Shown: piece after piece, positions 28,709 to 37,315 of the stretch
How the letters are laid out: each line of letters begins with the position of its first letter
Numbering within the stretch: the first letter of the stretch is position 1
From: Lysobacterales bacterium
Lineage (GTDB): Bacteria > Pseudomonadota > Gammaproteobacteria > Xanthomonadales > Marinicellaceae
Direction: 5' to 3'
Assembly (NCBI GenBank): GCA_026988115.1
Contig: JALSLV010000112.1
Coordinates: forward strand, 21,365-85,364
Length of the DNA stretch: 64,000 bases
Program-made: the position numbers and the translations under genes
Notes under the pieces: generated by a model
Told to the model about the DNA's origin: nothing
Seen by the model: the letters and a program-made list of their open reading frames with translations, nothing else
Databases searched by the model: none

Positions 28709-30411
28709 TGAGTAAAATAATGACAAATTTAGCAATAACTAAACAGGGTGAACAGATAAGCAATAAAGTCGCAATAGGGACTTTATTATTAACCCATAAA
28801 TTAATTACTTCTGAACAGTTAAAATACGCTCTTCAAAAGCAAAAAGTTACCGAAGAAAAGTTAGGGGAGCTTTTAGTCAGACTTGGAATGGTTACCGACA
28901 GTGAACTCTCACCTATTTTGTCCAAGCAATTGGGTCTAGCGTATTTAAATACAGATGAAATAGAAAAGCCAGATCCTAAAGTGTTAGACATGTTCAATCA
29001 AGAATTATGTTTGCGATCAAAGTTTTTACCGATTAAAAGAAAAGGAGAGTTTCTGGAAGTTGTCGTAGGCAATGCTAATTTGGAATATGTTTCTCAAATG
29101 ATTACCAAACGTTCAGGTTTGCGCCCTCATCTAATAATGGCGGATTTTGGCAAAGTAACGCGCAGCATTAAATACCATTATTTTTTCAGTAACTATCCGA
29201 TTGAAGATTTGGTTCAAAAAGAAATTAACTTACTCAAGAATGATGCCGATCAAGTGCATAATCCTGAGGTGTTATTAGATTATTTGTTGCATTTAGCGGT
29301 TAAACACCGGGCAACCGATATTCACATACAACCCGACAATAATAGCGCACATATTTCATTTCGCATTGATGGTGTTTTGCAGCCTATTGTTGGTATGTCT
29401 AAAGCAGTAGTTCGGCTTATTTCGAGCATAAAAATGCGTTCAAAAATGGATATAACCGAACAAAGATTGCCACAAGATGGCAGTTTTGGAACAGAGGTTA
29501 TTGAGACACCCTACGATGTTCGGGTGTCAACTCTATCCACGGAATTTGGTGAAAATGTTGTGCTAAGGCTTCTGCCTGGTGGCGTTTTGGTTCGCGATTT
29601 GAGTCAATTGGGCTTTTTGACAAAAGACATTCATTTGATGAAGAAAATGTTTTCCCAACCTGCTGGTATTGTATTGCTTACTGGTCCAACTGGTAGTGGT
29701 AAAACCACAACTTTACATGCTGGTTTGAGAGCACACGGTTTAAGTGGAAAAAATATATTAACCATTGAAGACCCAATTGAATACAAATTGCCCGTCATCT
29801 GCCAGACTCAAGTCAATCGAAAAGCAAATTATACTTTTGAAACAGCCATTGCGCATTTTTTAAGGCACGATCCTGATGTGATGTTAATTGGAGAAATTAG
29901 AGATAAAGAAACTGCATTAGCGGCAATGACGGCTGCTGAAACGGGTCATTTAGTTCTCTCTACACTGCACGTAAACAGTGCCCTTGGTGTGATTCCACGT
30001 TTAAAAGCGTTAGGCATTCATTCTCAAATAATTGCCGATAGTTTGGTTGGAGTTGTCAGCCAAAGGTTGTTGCGTAAATTATGTCAGCATTGTTGTGAAT
30101 CATATATACCAACGCTTGAGGAGTGGTCAATCGTGAGTCAAAACAAAGACATAAAACCCTTAAAAAGAAGTGTTGGTTGTCCACAATGTGCGGACAGTGG
30201 CTATCTGGGTCGCACACCAATTTATGAGTTATTGCCAGTAGGGAAGTCTTTAGTTGATGCCATTGCAAATGACTCTTCACGAAAACAAATCGCTGATATT
30301 GTTGCAACAAAAGGTTTGTTAGATTTAAGAAGCATGGCAAAAGGAAGAGTGCTGGCTGGAGAAACTTCAGTCGATGAATTCATGAGAATTATTGGTTCGG
30401 AGCTGGATTAA
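28708..30411 (+). CDS. mshE: Pilus extension ATPase, MshE family with MshEN-type N-terminus
   Basis: This is the only assembly ATPase in the pilus operon. The N-terminal region has two tandem segments of the MshEN type (IGTLLLTHKLITSEQL at about 23-38; KLGELLVRLGMVTDSEL at 51-67). In MshE this domain binds cyclic di-GMP. The motor has Walker A GPTGSGKT (326-333) and Walker B VMLIGEIRD (391-399). A complete CxxC pair set follows (Cys459/462 and 491/494) before GRTPIYELLP. The first segment lacks the Arg usually found before LG, so nucleotide binding is likely but not certain. Confidence 0.9.
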   Translation: MSKIMTNLAITKQGEQISNKVAIGTLLLTHKLITSEQLKYALQKQKVTEEKLGELLVRLGMVTDSELSPILSKQLGLAYLNTDEIEKPDPKVLDMFNQELCLRSKFLPIKRKGEFLEVVVGNANLEYVSQMITKRSGLRPHLIMADFGKVTRSIKYHYFFSNYPIEDLVQKEINLLKNDADQVHNPEVLLDYLLHLAVKHRATDIHIQPDNNSAHISFRIDGVLQPIVGMSKAVVRLISSIKMRSKMDITEQRLPQDGSFGTEVIETPYDVRVSTLSTEFGENVVLRLLPGGVLVRDLSQLGFLTKDIHLMKKMFSQPAGIVLLTGPTGSGKTTTLHAGLRAHGLSGKNILTIEDPIEYKLPVICQTQVNRKANYTFETAIAHFLRHDPDVMLIGEIRDKETALAAMTAAETGHLVLSTLHVNSALGVIPRLKALGIHSQIIADSLVGVVSQRLLRKLCQHCCESYIPTLEEWSIVSQNKDIKPLKRSVGCPQCADSGYLGRTPIYELLPVGKSLVDAIANDSSRKQIADIVATKGLLDLRSMAKGRVLAGETSVDEFMRIIGSELD

Positions 30412-31659
30412 ATGCGTTGTTATTACCACAAATTATTATTGCAATCAGGGAAAACACGCAGAGGTGTTTCTAAATTACTAATGGAAAATGAACGTTCGGC
30501 TCAGATATTTTTGGAAAAACGAAAAGACGCCATTATTCTTAATTTATTCATGTTGCCTAACTGGTTTGTTTATGTCTATGATTTTTGGAATAAGTTACTT
30601 GGAAAAGATCTTTCTAAAGCATCATTAGCCGAATTTTTTCATAATATTGCTGTTATGTTAAAAGCGGGAGTGCCTATTTTTACGGCAATGGAAGAGATGT
30701 CATCCGATGATTCGGAGCCAAAAATCAGGGAGTTGGCAGACAACTTATTGGAGTCCATGCGTTCAGGATTGACTTTTGCACAGAGTCTTGAAAAACACGC
30801 CGACACCATTCCGAAAACGGTTCGATACCTTGCTCTAATTGGAGAAAAGTCAGGCAACCAAGACCGAACCTTAAATGATGCAGCTGAGCATATGAATCGA
30901 ATAGTTAGCATTTCACGTGATACTAAAAGAGCCATGATTTATCCCGCTTTTGTCTTTACCAGTATTATTGGAGCGACAATCTTTTGGCTGTATTATGTGG
31001 TGCCAAATATTGCAGATTTGTTTAAACACATGCAAGTGGAATTGCCATCTATCACCAAGATTACCATTGCTTTTTCCCATCATATTCATGATTATTTCTT
31101 TTTGTATATCGTCTTATTTTTCTTTCTTGTTATTTTCTTAATTGCGCTTTATCGGTACAACCAACCCTTTCGTTATAAAGTGCATAAATTGCTCTTTAAG
31201 TTGCCTGTTTCACGTACCATAGTTAAGTCATCTGGTTTGGCTTTTATAACCGAATACCTGAGTTTACTCATTTCTTCTGGCGTTGAAATTATTACCAGTC
31301 TTGACATCATAGAATCATCCATTACCAATGAAGTCTACAAAGAAAAAATTGCCAAAGTAAAAAAGGGCGTAAGTCGGGGTAACACCTTAACGGATGAATT
31401 GCGAGCAGCCGATGTCTTTCCAAGTTTTGTGTTACGCCTTACCAGCATAGGTGAACAAACAGGAACCTTGGATAAGCAGCTCAGTTATTTGGCTGAAGAA
31501 TACCGCAAACGTTTTGAACACACCGTTGCTTCAATCAATGAAATCATCCAGCCATTGGTCATTATTTTTGCTGGCATGATGTTTATATTAATGATAGTTG
31601 CCTTATTCTTGCCTGTTTATAAGCTCATTGGTCAAGTTGGAATCTTAGGAGGTAAATAA
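30412..31659 (+). CDS. mshG: Pilus inner-membrane platform protein, GspF/MshG family
   Basis: The 415-aa protein has the duplicated GspF domain (about 70-190 and 275-395) with the markers AVMLKAGVPIFTAME, GEKSGNQ, LISSGVEIITSL and SIGEQTGTLDKQL. Three membrane helices lie at about 176-200, 223-245 and 380-402. It follows mshE directly. In the first repeat the usual GExSGxL motif reads GEKSGNQ. It is a clear paralogue of gspF at 9542 and presumably works with MshE rather than GspE. Confidence 0.9.
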   Translation: MRCYYHKLLLQSGKTRRGVSKLLMENERSAQIFLEKRKDAIILNLFMLPNWFVYVYDFWNKLLGKDLSKASLAEFFHNIAVMLKAGVPIFTAMEEMSSDDSEPKIRELADNLLESMRSGLTFAQSLEKHADTIPKTVRYLALIGEKSGNQDRTLNDAAEHMNRIVSISRDTKRAMIYPAFVFTSIIGATIFWLYYVVPNIADLFKHMQVELPSITKITIAFSHHIHDYFFLYIVLFFFLVIFLIALYRYNQPFRYKVHKLLFKLPVSRTIVKSSGLAFITEYLSLLISSGVEIITSLDIIESSITNEVYKEKIAKVKKGVSRGNTLTDELRAADVFPSFVLRLTSIGEQTGTLDKQLSYLAEEYRKRFEHTVASINEIIQPLVIIFAGMMFILMIVALFLPVYKLIGQVGILGGK

Positions 31660-31661
31660 CC

Positions 31662-33761
31662 GTGTACACTAATCGTCATAATAAAATCGTTCGGCAATAT
31701 GGATTTAGCTTATGGGAATTGTCACTGGTTATGTTAATCATGGTAGGATTGTTTGTGGCATTGGTGAATATAATGCCCTACATTATAAAACGAGATAATG
31801 TCCGTTTGGATAATACCATTCTCCTCAAGGTTGATGAACAAATACTCGGTTTTATTGCCACCTACAACCGTTTGCCATATCCTGACAGCAATGCAGATGG
31901 TCTAGAAGATGCCACCGCAAGCAGTGGCACTCTGCCTTATAAAACTTTAGGGTTAAATGAAGATTACGCGGGAGTGGGCTCCATACCACTGGTTTATGCC
32001 GTTTATCGCAATGCTGCAGCCAATGCTGACCTTGCCAATATTACTAACTTATTCAATCCCACAGATTCACACGGAACGACAACATCCTTTACCCACGTCA
32101 ATGGTTTGGATTTCTGTACCGCTGTAAAAAATGGGGCTTCGGCAACTTTTTCAGCTTCTTTTGCGCATATTGTTTTACCAAGTGGAGTAAAAAAAGCCAT
32201 ACCCTATATTATTGTCAGTGCAGGTTTAGCAGACAAAGATGGTAACTTAAATCCATTTGATGGCAGGAACGCAAGCGTAGCATTGGACTTTGAGTCGGTC
32301 AATAAGATTCAAAATGGCAACTACGATGATATTGTCTTAACTAAAACATTTGAAGAACTTGCCACTTCTTTAAATTGTGATACCGCCATAAATTCACTTA
32401 ATTTATTAGCTGATGCAAAAGCCACTCATGTTGAAAATGTGGCTCAAGCGCAAAACATAAAAGACTCCGTAGAGTTATCCATAATTATTACTATTATGCA
32501 AACTGCATTAGGTGTCGCGAACACCGCCATAGCGGTTTATAATTTGGGATTGGCTGCTGCTCTTGTGGGTGTCGCTTCGGCTTCTTTAGCCTCGGCAATT
32601 GCTGCGTGTGTGGCTTCCTTAGGAACGGCATGTGGATTGGTAGCTGTTGCGATAGCTGGCTTGGTTGCGGCTGTGGCGGCTGTTATTGCAGCAGGTGTTT
32701 CTGTTGGCTTAAATATAGCTGCATTAGTAGCACAAGGCATTGCTATTGCAAAAACTATTGATGTCGCTAATAGAGCAGGTTCTACCATATCACCTCCCAA
32801 TCCAAATAGTGTAACAGATCCAAATACAGGTAATGTGACATCCAATACAGATTTAGCAGCGCAAGCACGAGCAACGGCGGAAATGCTAAAAAAAGATGCC
32901 GCCGAAAAAGTTATTGCTGCGCGTGATAGTATCAATAACGCACGCTCACTAGCCCTTACTATTCGCAACAGATTTACCACCTTAAAAGCAGAAACTCAAG
33001 CTCTGGTTAATACCAATGCAGCAGTTGGAGATGCACTTTTTACCGCTCAAACTCTTTCGGCAAATAACCAAGCGCAAACTAATCTAAACCAATCTAATGC
33101 TGCTATTGTGGGGTTAAATAATGGTCTCGGTGATGCCAATAATGCTGTAGCAGCAGTGGGTGCTCCTTTATCAACGATTGATCCTAGCAACCCTTTTGGA
33201 CCGCCAATTATTTCTTACCCTAACGCAGATTTTCCATTGGCGGAAACACATTTGCAGTTGGCAGAACCCGATATAACAACAGCAAGCACTGAGTTTACCA
33301 ACCTGAGCAACAGTTATTTATCGACCAAAACATCAGCAATCAATGCAAAAAATAGAATTATTTTTATACGAACTAACTTGCCAGCTTTGCCAGTTAATGC
33401 CACTCAAGCTCAAATTAATGCCAGAAATGCTTATTTAGTAACATTAAATGATGCCGAAGCTAAAGCGAATGCGGTCATTGCACGCATAGATGAGGTCTTT
33501 TTAAATCCTTTGGGACCAAATTTTTTGGATAACATATTTAGTACGTGGATAGGCACAGAATTGGGCCGAATAAACGCGGCACAAGGTCAGACAACCGAGG
33601 CTTTGGAAACAATTGCAGGCGCATTAGATGCAGAAGCAAGTGCCACTCAATTAGAAAATGCGGGTGGTAATAACCCTCCACCATCAACCACTGTTTTGAA
33701 CCTATCAACTGGGGTTGACGATATATTAAAGGCAGCGGATAAAAAAGGAGTGCAAAGGTAA
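31662..33761 (+). CDS. Very large pilin-like protein with Ala-rich hydrophobic hairpin and coiled-coil tail
   Basis: At 699 aa it is far larger than normal pilins. A GTG start with a perfect AGGAGG eight to thirteen bases upstream leads to the prepilin site G|FSLWELSLVML (Glu +5). A core domain (about 60-240) has YPDSNADGLED, VYAVYRN, LDFCTAV, SAGLADKDGNLNPFDG and YDDIVL. Then comes an extremely Ala/Val/Leu-rich segment (272-366) without charged residues for most of its length. Long helical, Ala/Asn-rich coiled-coil-like sequence follows (about 395-500 and 525-665). The function of the C-terminal 450 residues is unknown to me. Confidence 0.82.
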   Translation: MYTNRHNKIVRQYGFSLWELSLVMLIMVGLFVALVNIMPYIIKRDNVRLDNTILLKVDEQILGFIATYNRLPYPDSNADGLEDATASSGTLPYKTLGLNEDYAGVGSIPLVYAVYRNAAANADLANITNLFNPTDSHGTTTSFTHVNGLDFCTAVKNGASATFSASFAHIVLPSGVKKAIPYIIVSAGLADKDGNLNPFDGRNASVALDFESVNKIQNGNYDDIVLTKTFEELATSLNCDTAINSLNLLADAKATHVENVAQAQNIKDSVELSIIITIMQTALGVANTAIAVYNLGLAAALVGVASASLASAIAACVASLGTACGLVAVAIAGLVAAVAAVIAAGVSVGLNIAALVAQGIAIAKTIDVANRAGSTISPPNPNSVTDPNTGNVTSNTDLAAQARATAEMLKKDAAEKVIAARDSINNARSLALTIRNRFTTLKAETQALVNTNAAVGDALFTAQTLSANNQAQTNLNQSNAAIVGLNNGLGDANNAVAAVGAPLSTIDPSNPFGPPIISYPNADFPLAETHLQLAEPDITTASTEFTNLSNSYLSTKTSAINAKNRIIFIRTNLPALPVNATQAQINARNAYLVTLNDAEAKANAVIARIDEVFLNPLGPNFLDNIFSTWIGTELGRINAAQGQTTEALETIAGALDAEASATQLENAGGNNPPPSTTVLNLSTGVDDILKAADKKGVQR

Positions 33762-34906
33762 TGAAAAAAAATTATCTTAAAGCCTATTCCTTGGTTGAAA
33801 TGTCACTTGTTTTAGTGGTGATTGGAATCATTGGGTTTTTTAGTCTTAAATTTCTAACTGAGATTGGAACACAAACACTTAATCAGCAATTTAAAAATGA
33901 ATTAGAACGAGCCAATGAAGCTTTAATTGGGTTTGCTTTATCCAATAGTCGCCTGCCTTGCCCAGACACCAATAATGATGGCGATGAAGACTGTGCTATC
34001 GCTAATAAACAGGGGTTTTTGCCAGTTAACACCTTAGGAATCGAGTCAACAAATCAAAGTAAAAAAGGCCTGTCTATTCGTTATGGAGTCTACAGAAAAG
34101 CAAGTGCCACCTTGTTAAATGATATGGATTTAGCTCAACTTAAGGGTCGTTATGAACCCTTATTACCGAATTCAGAGACTTCAAATCAACTCGGGGGTTT
34201 GGATTTTTGTTTTGCCTTAAAAAAAGCCAGCCTTAGTGCTGCAGATAACAGTCAAATCAATATAGGTACTGCTGCGATTAATGTGGCATATGTGCTAGCA
34301 GGTGCTGGATTAATAGATGCTAATAATGATGGCAATCTGTTTGATGGAGTCAATGCGACGGGTGTTAAATTTGAAAAGCCACATAAATCGCATAAAAACA
34401 ATTACGATGATAATGTTGTGGCAATGAGCTTTAATGGTTTGTCAGGAACTCTGAATTGCCCAAAAGTTTTATCGCAGACCAATGGAGCGGCGAGGGCTAG
34501 TTTTGCTGCATATGATATGTGGTTGTTGGCAACACAGTACAAAGAATTTAGAGACTTTAACGTCGCGTATTTACAAAGCATGTTAAAAGTCGCGGAAAGT
34601 AATCGGGACCTTGCCTTAGCTGGTGTCGCCTTAGCCTTATTATCGACAGCGATAGCAGCAGCCGATGTGGCAATGGACTTTACTGGTGCCAGTGCGATTG
34701 GTATAACCTTGGCATTATTGGCAACAGCCGATGCAGCTTACGCATTGGTGCAAGCCATTCAAGGAGTGGCAGATGCTCAACAAGATGTGGCGGACGCTGT
34801 GCAACAACAAAATGAAGCCATAGCCTCATTGGCACAAGCCTTAGCATTTAAAGATGCCAAATTAGTGCAGGTGAAGACTTTAGATCAAAGAGGATTAATT
34901 CGATGA
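33761..34906 (+). CDS. Pilin-like protein with Ala-rich hydrophobic hairpin tail
   Basis: The 381-aa protein shares the core of its neighbours: RLPCPDTNNDGDED (64-77), YGVYRK, LDFCFALK, DANNDGNLFDGVNA (186-199) and YDDNVV. The prepilin site has Ala before the cut (KA|YSLVEMSLVLVVIG) and Tyr at +1. After the core come a helix (about 245-283), an Ala-rich hydrophobic hairpin (284-335) and a Gln/Ala-rich helix (336-370). Its ATG overlaps the stop of the 699-aa gene by one base and its end overlaps the next gene by four. Confidence 0.8.
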   Translation: MKKNYLKAYSLVEMSLVLVVIGIIGFFSLKFLTEIGTQTLNQQFKNELERANEALIGFALSNSRLPCPDTNNDGDEDCAIANKQGFLPVNTLGIESTNQSKKGLSIRYGVYRKASATLLNDMDLAQLKGRYEPLLPNSETSNQLGGLDFCFALKKASLSAADNSQINIGTAAINVAYVLAGAGLIDANNDGNLFDGVNATGVKFEKPHKSHKNNYDDNVVAMSFNGLSGTLNCPKVLSQTNGAARASFAAYDMWLLATQYKEFRDFNVAYLQSMLKVAESNRDLALAGVALALLSTAIAAADVAMDFTGASAIGITLALLATADAAYALVQAIQGVADAQQDVADAVQQQNEAIASLAQALAFKDAKLVQVKTLDQRGLIR

Positions 34907-36111
34907 GAAAAATAAGAGGTTATTCACTTGTAGAATTGAGTGTTGTGTTAATAATATTGGGTGTAATTGTTTCACTGCTTTATACTTATTATCCCAGGTC
35001 ACAAAATGTCAAACAGCATATAGTTAAATCTTTTAATACCGAAGACATCGATAATGCCTTAATTGGATTTATGTATTCGCATGGCCGCATGCCTTACCCC
35101 GATACAAACGGCAGTGGAGTGGAAAATATTGGAGCGACAAGAGGAACAGTTCCCAACATAACCTTGGGTTTACCCGAGAAGCCTGTCAACGAATTTAATA
35201 TTCCTTTAGTTTACTCTATCTTTAGAAAACCCAATGCTGACAACCAACTGGATGCGGACTTGGGTATTAATAAGGACAGACTGTATGCACTTTTACCAAC
35301 AGGCACGAGAACAGCGGCGTTAACACCGTTAAACCAATCCAACACTATTGATTTTTGTTTTGCCTTGAAAACAGCAGCCAATATTGCGGTTAATGATGCG
35401 TCCTCTTTATTTGTTTCAAAGCCCCTTTACAATCGCAATGTGGCTTACGTTTTAGTTGATGTTGGTGCAACTGATGCCGATGGTGATGGCAATTTATTGG
35501 ATGGTCTGAATGCCAGTGGGATTAATTTTGAAGTGGCAACTAAAGCAAAATCTTTAACCTACGATGATCAGGTTAATTCCAAAGAGTTTTCTGAATTATT
35601 TGGCGCTCTGGCATGTGGTTCTGTTATCTCAGCGGCTTTACATGCACACGATAATGCTGTTTTGGCTGCAGATATGATGCATACTTCTTTTGTTGATTAC
35701 AGTCGATTATTAGCCTTATCAAAAGACCTTGCCGATATTGGTACGCTTTTATCCACAGCCGCCATACTTCAAGCGGTTGCAGGAATTTCGGATTCTGCAT
35801 CAGCTGGAGCGACAGCTTTGGCAGAGACCCTAATTCCACCACCTGCCGTATTTCAGGCGCAAGGGAGCTTGGCTTTGGGTTTAATTGCTGCCTCTGCGGT
35901 TGTTGCCACAGCCTCGACAGTGGCAGCAGCATTAACTCAAGCCTCAGCAGATGATGCACTTCAAGCGGTGAAAGATGCTCAGGCCTGTTTTGATAATGGC
36001 ACAGGGCCTGTTTGTACCAACGGACAAACAGGAAATTTTGTATCGAAACTAGCCAACTTAACAACAATAATTAGGGCAAATGCCATTGCCGCAGATAATG
36101 CAGGATTATAG
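34903..36111 (+). CDS. Pilin-like protein with Ala-rich hydrophobic region and cysteine loop
   Basis: The 402-aa protein starts RG|YSLVELSVVLIILG (Glu +5) and has the shared core: RMPYPDTNGSGVEN, FRKPNAD, IDFCFALK, DADGDGNLLDGLNA (191-204) and YDDQVN. A helix (about 242-280) leads to a hydrophobic Ala/Leu/Val stretch (280-347) broken by a PPP turn near 312. A helix and a Cys-flanked loop (Cys362 and Cys371) follow. It is the third consecutive gene of this design and the last before the terminal pilin. Confidence 0.8.
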   Translation: MRKIRGYSLVELSVVLIILGVIVSLLYTYYPRSQNVKQHIVKSFNTEDIDNALIGFMYSHGRMPYPDTNGSGVENIGATRGTVPNITLGLPEKPVNEFNIPLVYSIFRKPNADNQLDADLGINKDRLYALLPTGTRTAALTPLNQSNTIDFCFALKTAANIAVNDASSLFVSKPLYNRNVAYVLVDVGATDADGDGNLLDGLNASGINFEVATKAKSLTYDDQVNSKEFSELFGALACGSVISAALHAHDNAVLAADMMHTSFVDYSRLLALSKDLADIGTLLSTAAILQAVAGISDSASAGATALAETLIPPPAVFQAQGSLALGLIAASAVVATASTVAAALTQASADDALQAVKDAQACFDNGTGPVCTNGQTGNFVSKLANLTTIIRANAIAADNAGL

Positions 36112-36115
36112 AGAA

Positions 36116-36808
36116 ATGAAAAATCAAAAAATATTAAGAAATACTCAGGGTTTTACTCTAATAGAAATGTCGATTGTCCTTATTGTAATTGGGCTTATTT
36201 TAGGTGCAGTTTCAATTGGAAAAGACTTGCAGCGTAATGCTGTCTATCAAAAAATTAGTCAGTCCTTTATTCAAGGTTGGGCATTAGCGTATCAAAACCA
36301 CTTTGATAGAGTTAATTTAGTTGTTGCCGATAACCCTTTAGCTCCAACTCTGATGGTTAACTCCAATACTGGTGAAATTTGTGGGTTGCCCTTGCAAAGT
36401 GCAATGGATGTTGCGGGTGTAGAAATGCCACCAGGAAGAGCTGAAGGCTCAGAAGATAAGTACGTCTATCTTGATACCAATGGCAATCCTCAACAAATTG
36501 AAGTGTGTTTTGATAATATTCCTTGGTCAGTTGATGGGTTAACAGCAGGCACTTACATGTTGCGCAATAAAAATGTCATGGTTATTAAGGGCATCACACC
36601 TGATTTAGCTCGATTGTTGGACAATTCGGTTGATGGAATTGCTGATGCCCGATTTGGGAAATTTAGAGAGTCACAGTACGCCAATAATACCGCATCCACA
36701 CAACGGCTGTGGAGCAAAACAAATACTCAAAATTTTACCAATGCAAACATCAACCAAGATGAATCCCAAGTGGCAATTATGACAGCGTATTATTTAATGC
36801 CTGAATAA
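36116..36808 (+). CDS. Type IV pilin-like protein, third of the three similar pilins
   Basis: Using the ATG at 36116 (an upstream start inside the previous gene is less likely) the prepilin has 230 residues. The processing site is G|FTLIEMSIVLIVIG with Glu +5, and its mature N-terminus ends in the same SIGKDLQR as the pilins at 18898 and 19673. It keeps MPPGRAEGSEDKYVYLD, NPQQIEVCF and GITPDLARLLDNSVDG. It closes the operon, convergent with greA only 12 bases away. The three copies therefore bracket the assembly genes. Confidence 0.86.
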   Translation: MKNQKILRNTQGFTLIEMSIVLIVIGLILGAVSIGKDLQRNAVYQKISQSFIQGWALAYQNHFDRVNLVVADNPLAPTLMVNSNTGEICGLPLQSAMDVAGVEMPPGRAEGSEDKYVYLDTNGNPQQIEVCFDNIPWSVDGLTAGTYMLRNKNVMVIKGITPDLARLLDNSVDGIADARFGKFRESQYANNTASTQRLWSKTNTQNFTNANINQDESQVAIMTAYYLMPE

Positions 36809-36820
36809 CCTATCGTGCGG

Positions 36821-37294
36821 TTAAATGTATTTAACTTCAGTGATGTAATAAGTTTTTGTGCCGCCTGGTGTTTGCACTTCAACTTCATCATCCAATTCTT
36901 TGCCGATTAATGCTCGGGCAATAGGAGAGGAAATTGAAATCTGACCTTGATCAATATCCGCTTCGACATCACCAACAATTTGGTAAGTTACTTCATTTTC
37001 ATCATCGTCTTCGAGAGTTACTGTAGCACCAAATACCACTTTATTACCAACATTCAAACTATGAATATCAATGATTTGAGCATTTGAGATTGTGCCTTCT
37101 AAATATTTGATGCGTGCTTCATTCATGCCATGTTCTTCACGAGCCGCATGGTATTCGGCATTTTCTTTTAAATCACCGTGTGCACGAGCTTCAGCCACGG
37201 CTTCAATAATACGCGGTCTTTCAACTGTTTTAAGTCTTTTTAATTCTTCTTTTAATCGTTCTGCACCAGTTGCAGTTAATGGAGCTAATGCCAT
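36821..37294 (-). CDS. greA: Transcription elongation factor GreA
   Basis: GreA enters the RNA polymerase secondary channel and stimulates cleavage of backtracked RNA. The protein has 157 residues from the ATG at 37294, which has GAGG just upstream; a further ATG four codons earlier is possible. The N-terminal coiled coil has the acidic tip ([16 protein letters not shown]) and the C-terminal FKBP-like domain has [20 protein letters not shown]. The gene follows carB at a distance of 21 bases, a common gammaproteobacterial arrangement. Confidence 0.95.
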   Translation of the reverse strand: MALAPLTATGAERLKEELKRLKTVERPRIIEAVAEARAHGDLKENAEYHAAREEHGMNEARIKYLEGTISNAQIIDIHSLNVGNKVVFGATVTLEDDDENEVTYQIVGDVEADIDQGQISISSPIARALIGKELDDEVEVQTPGGTKTYYITEVKYI

Positions 37295-37315
37295 TTTTAT
37301 CCTCATGTCCTGTAG

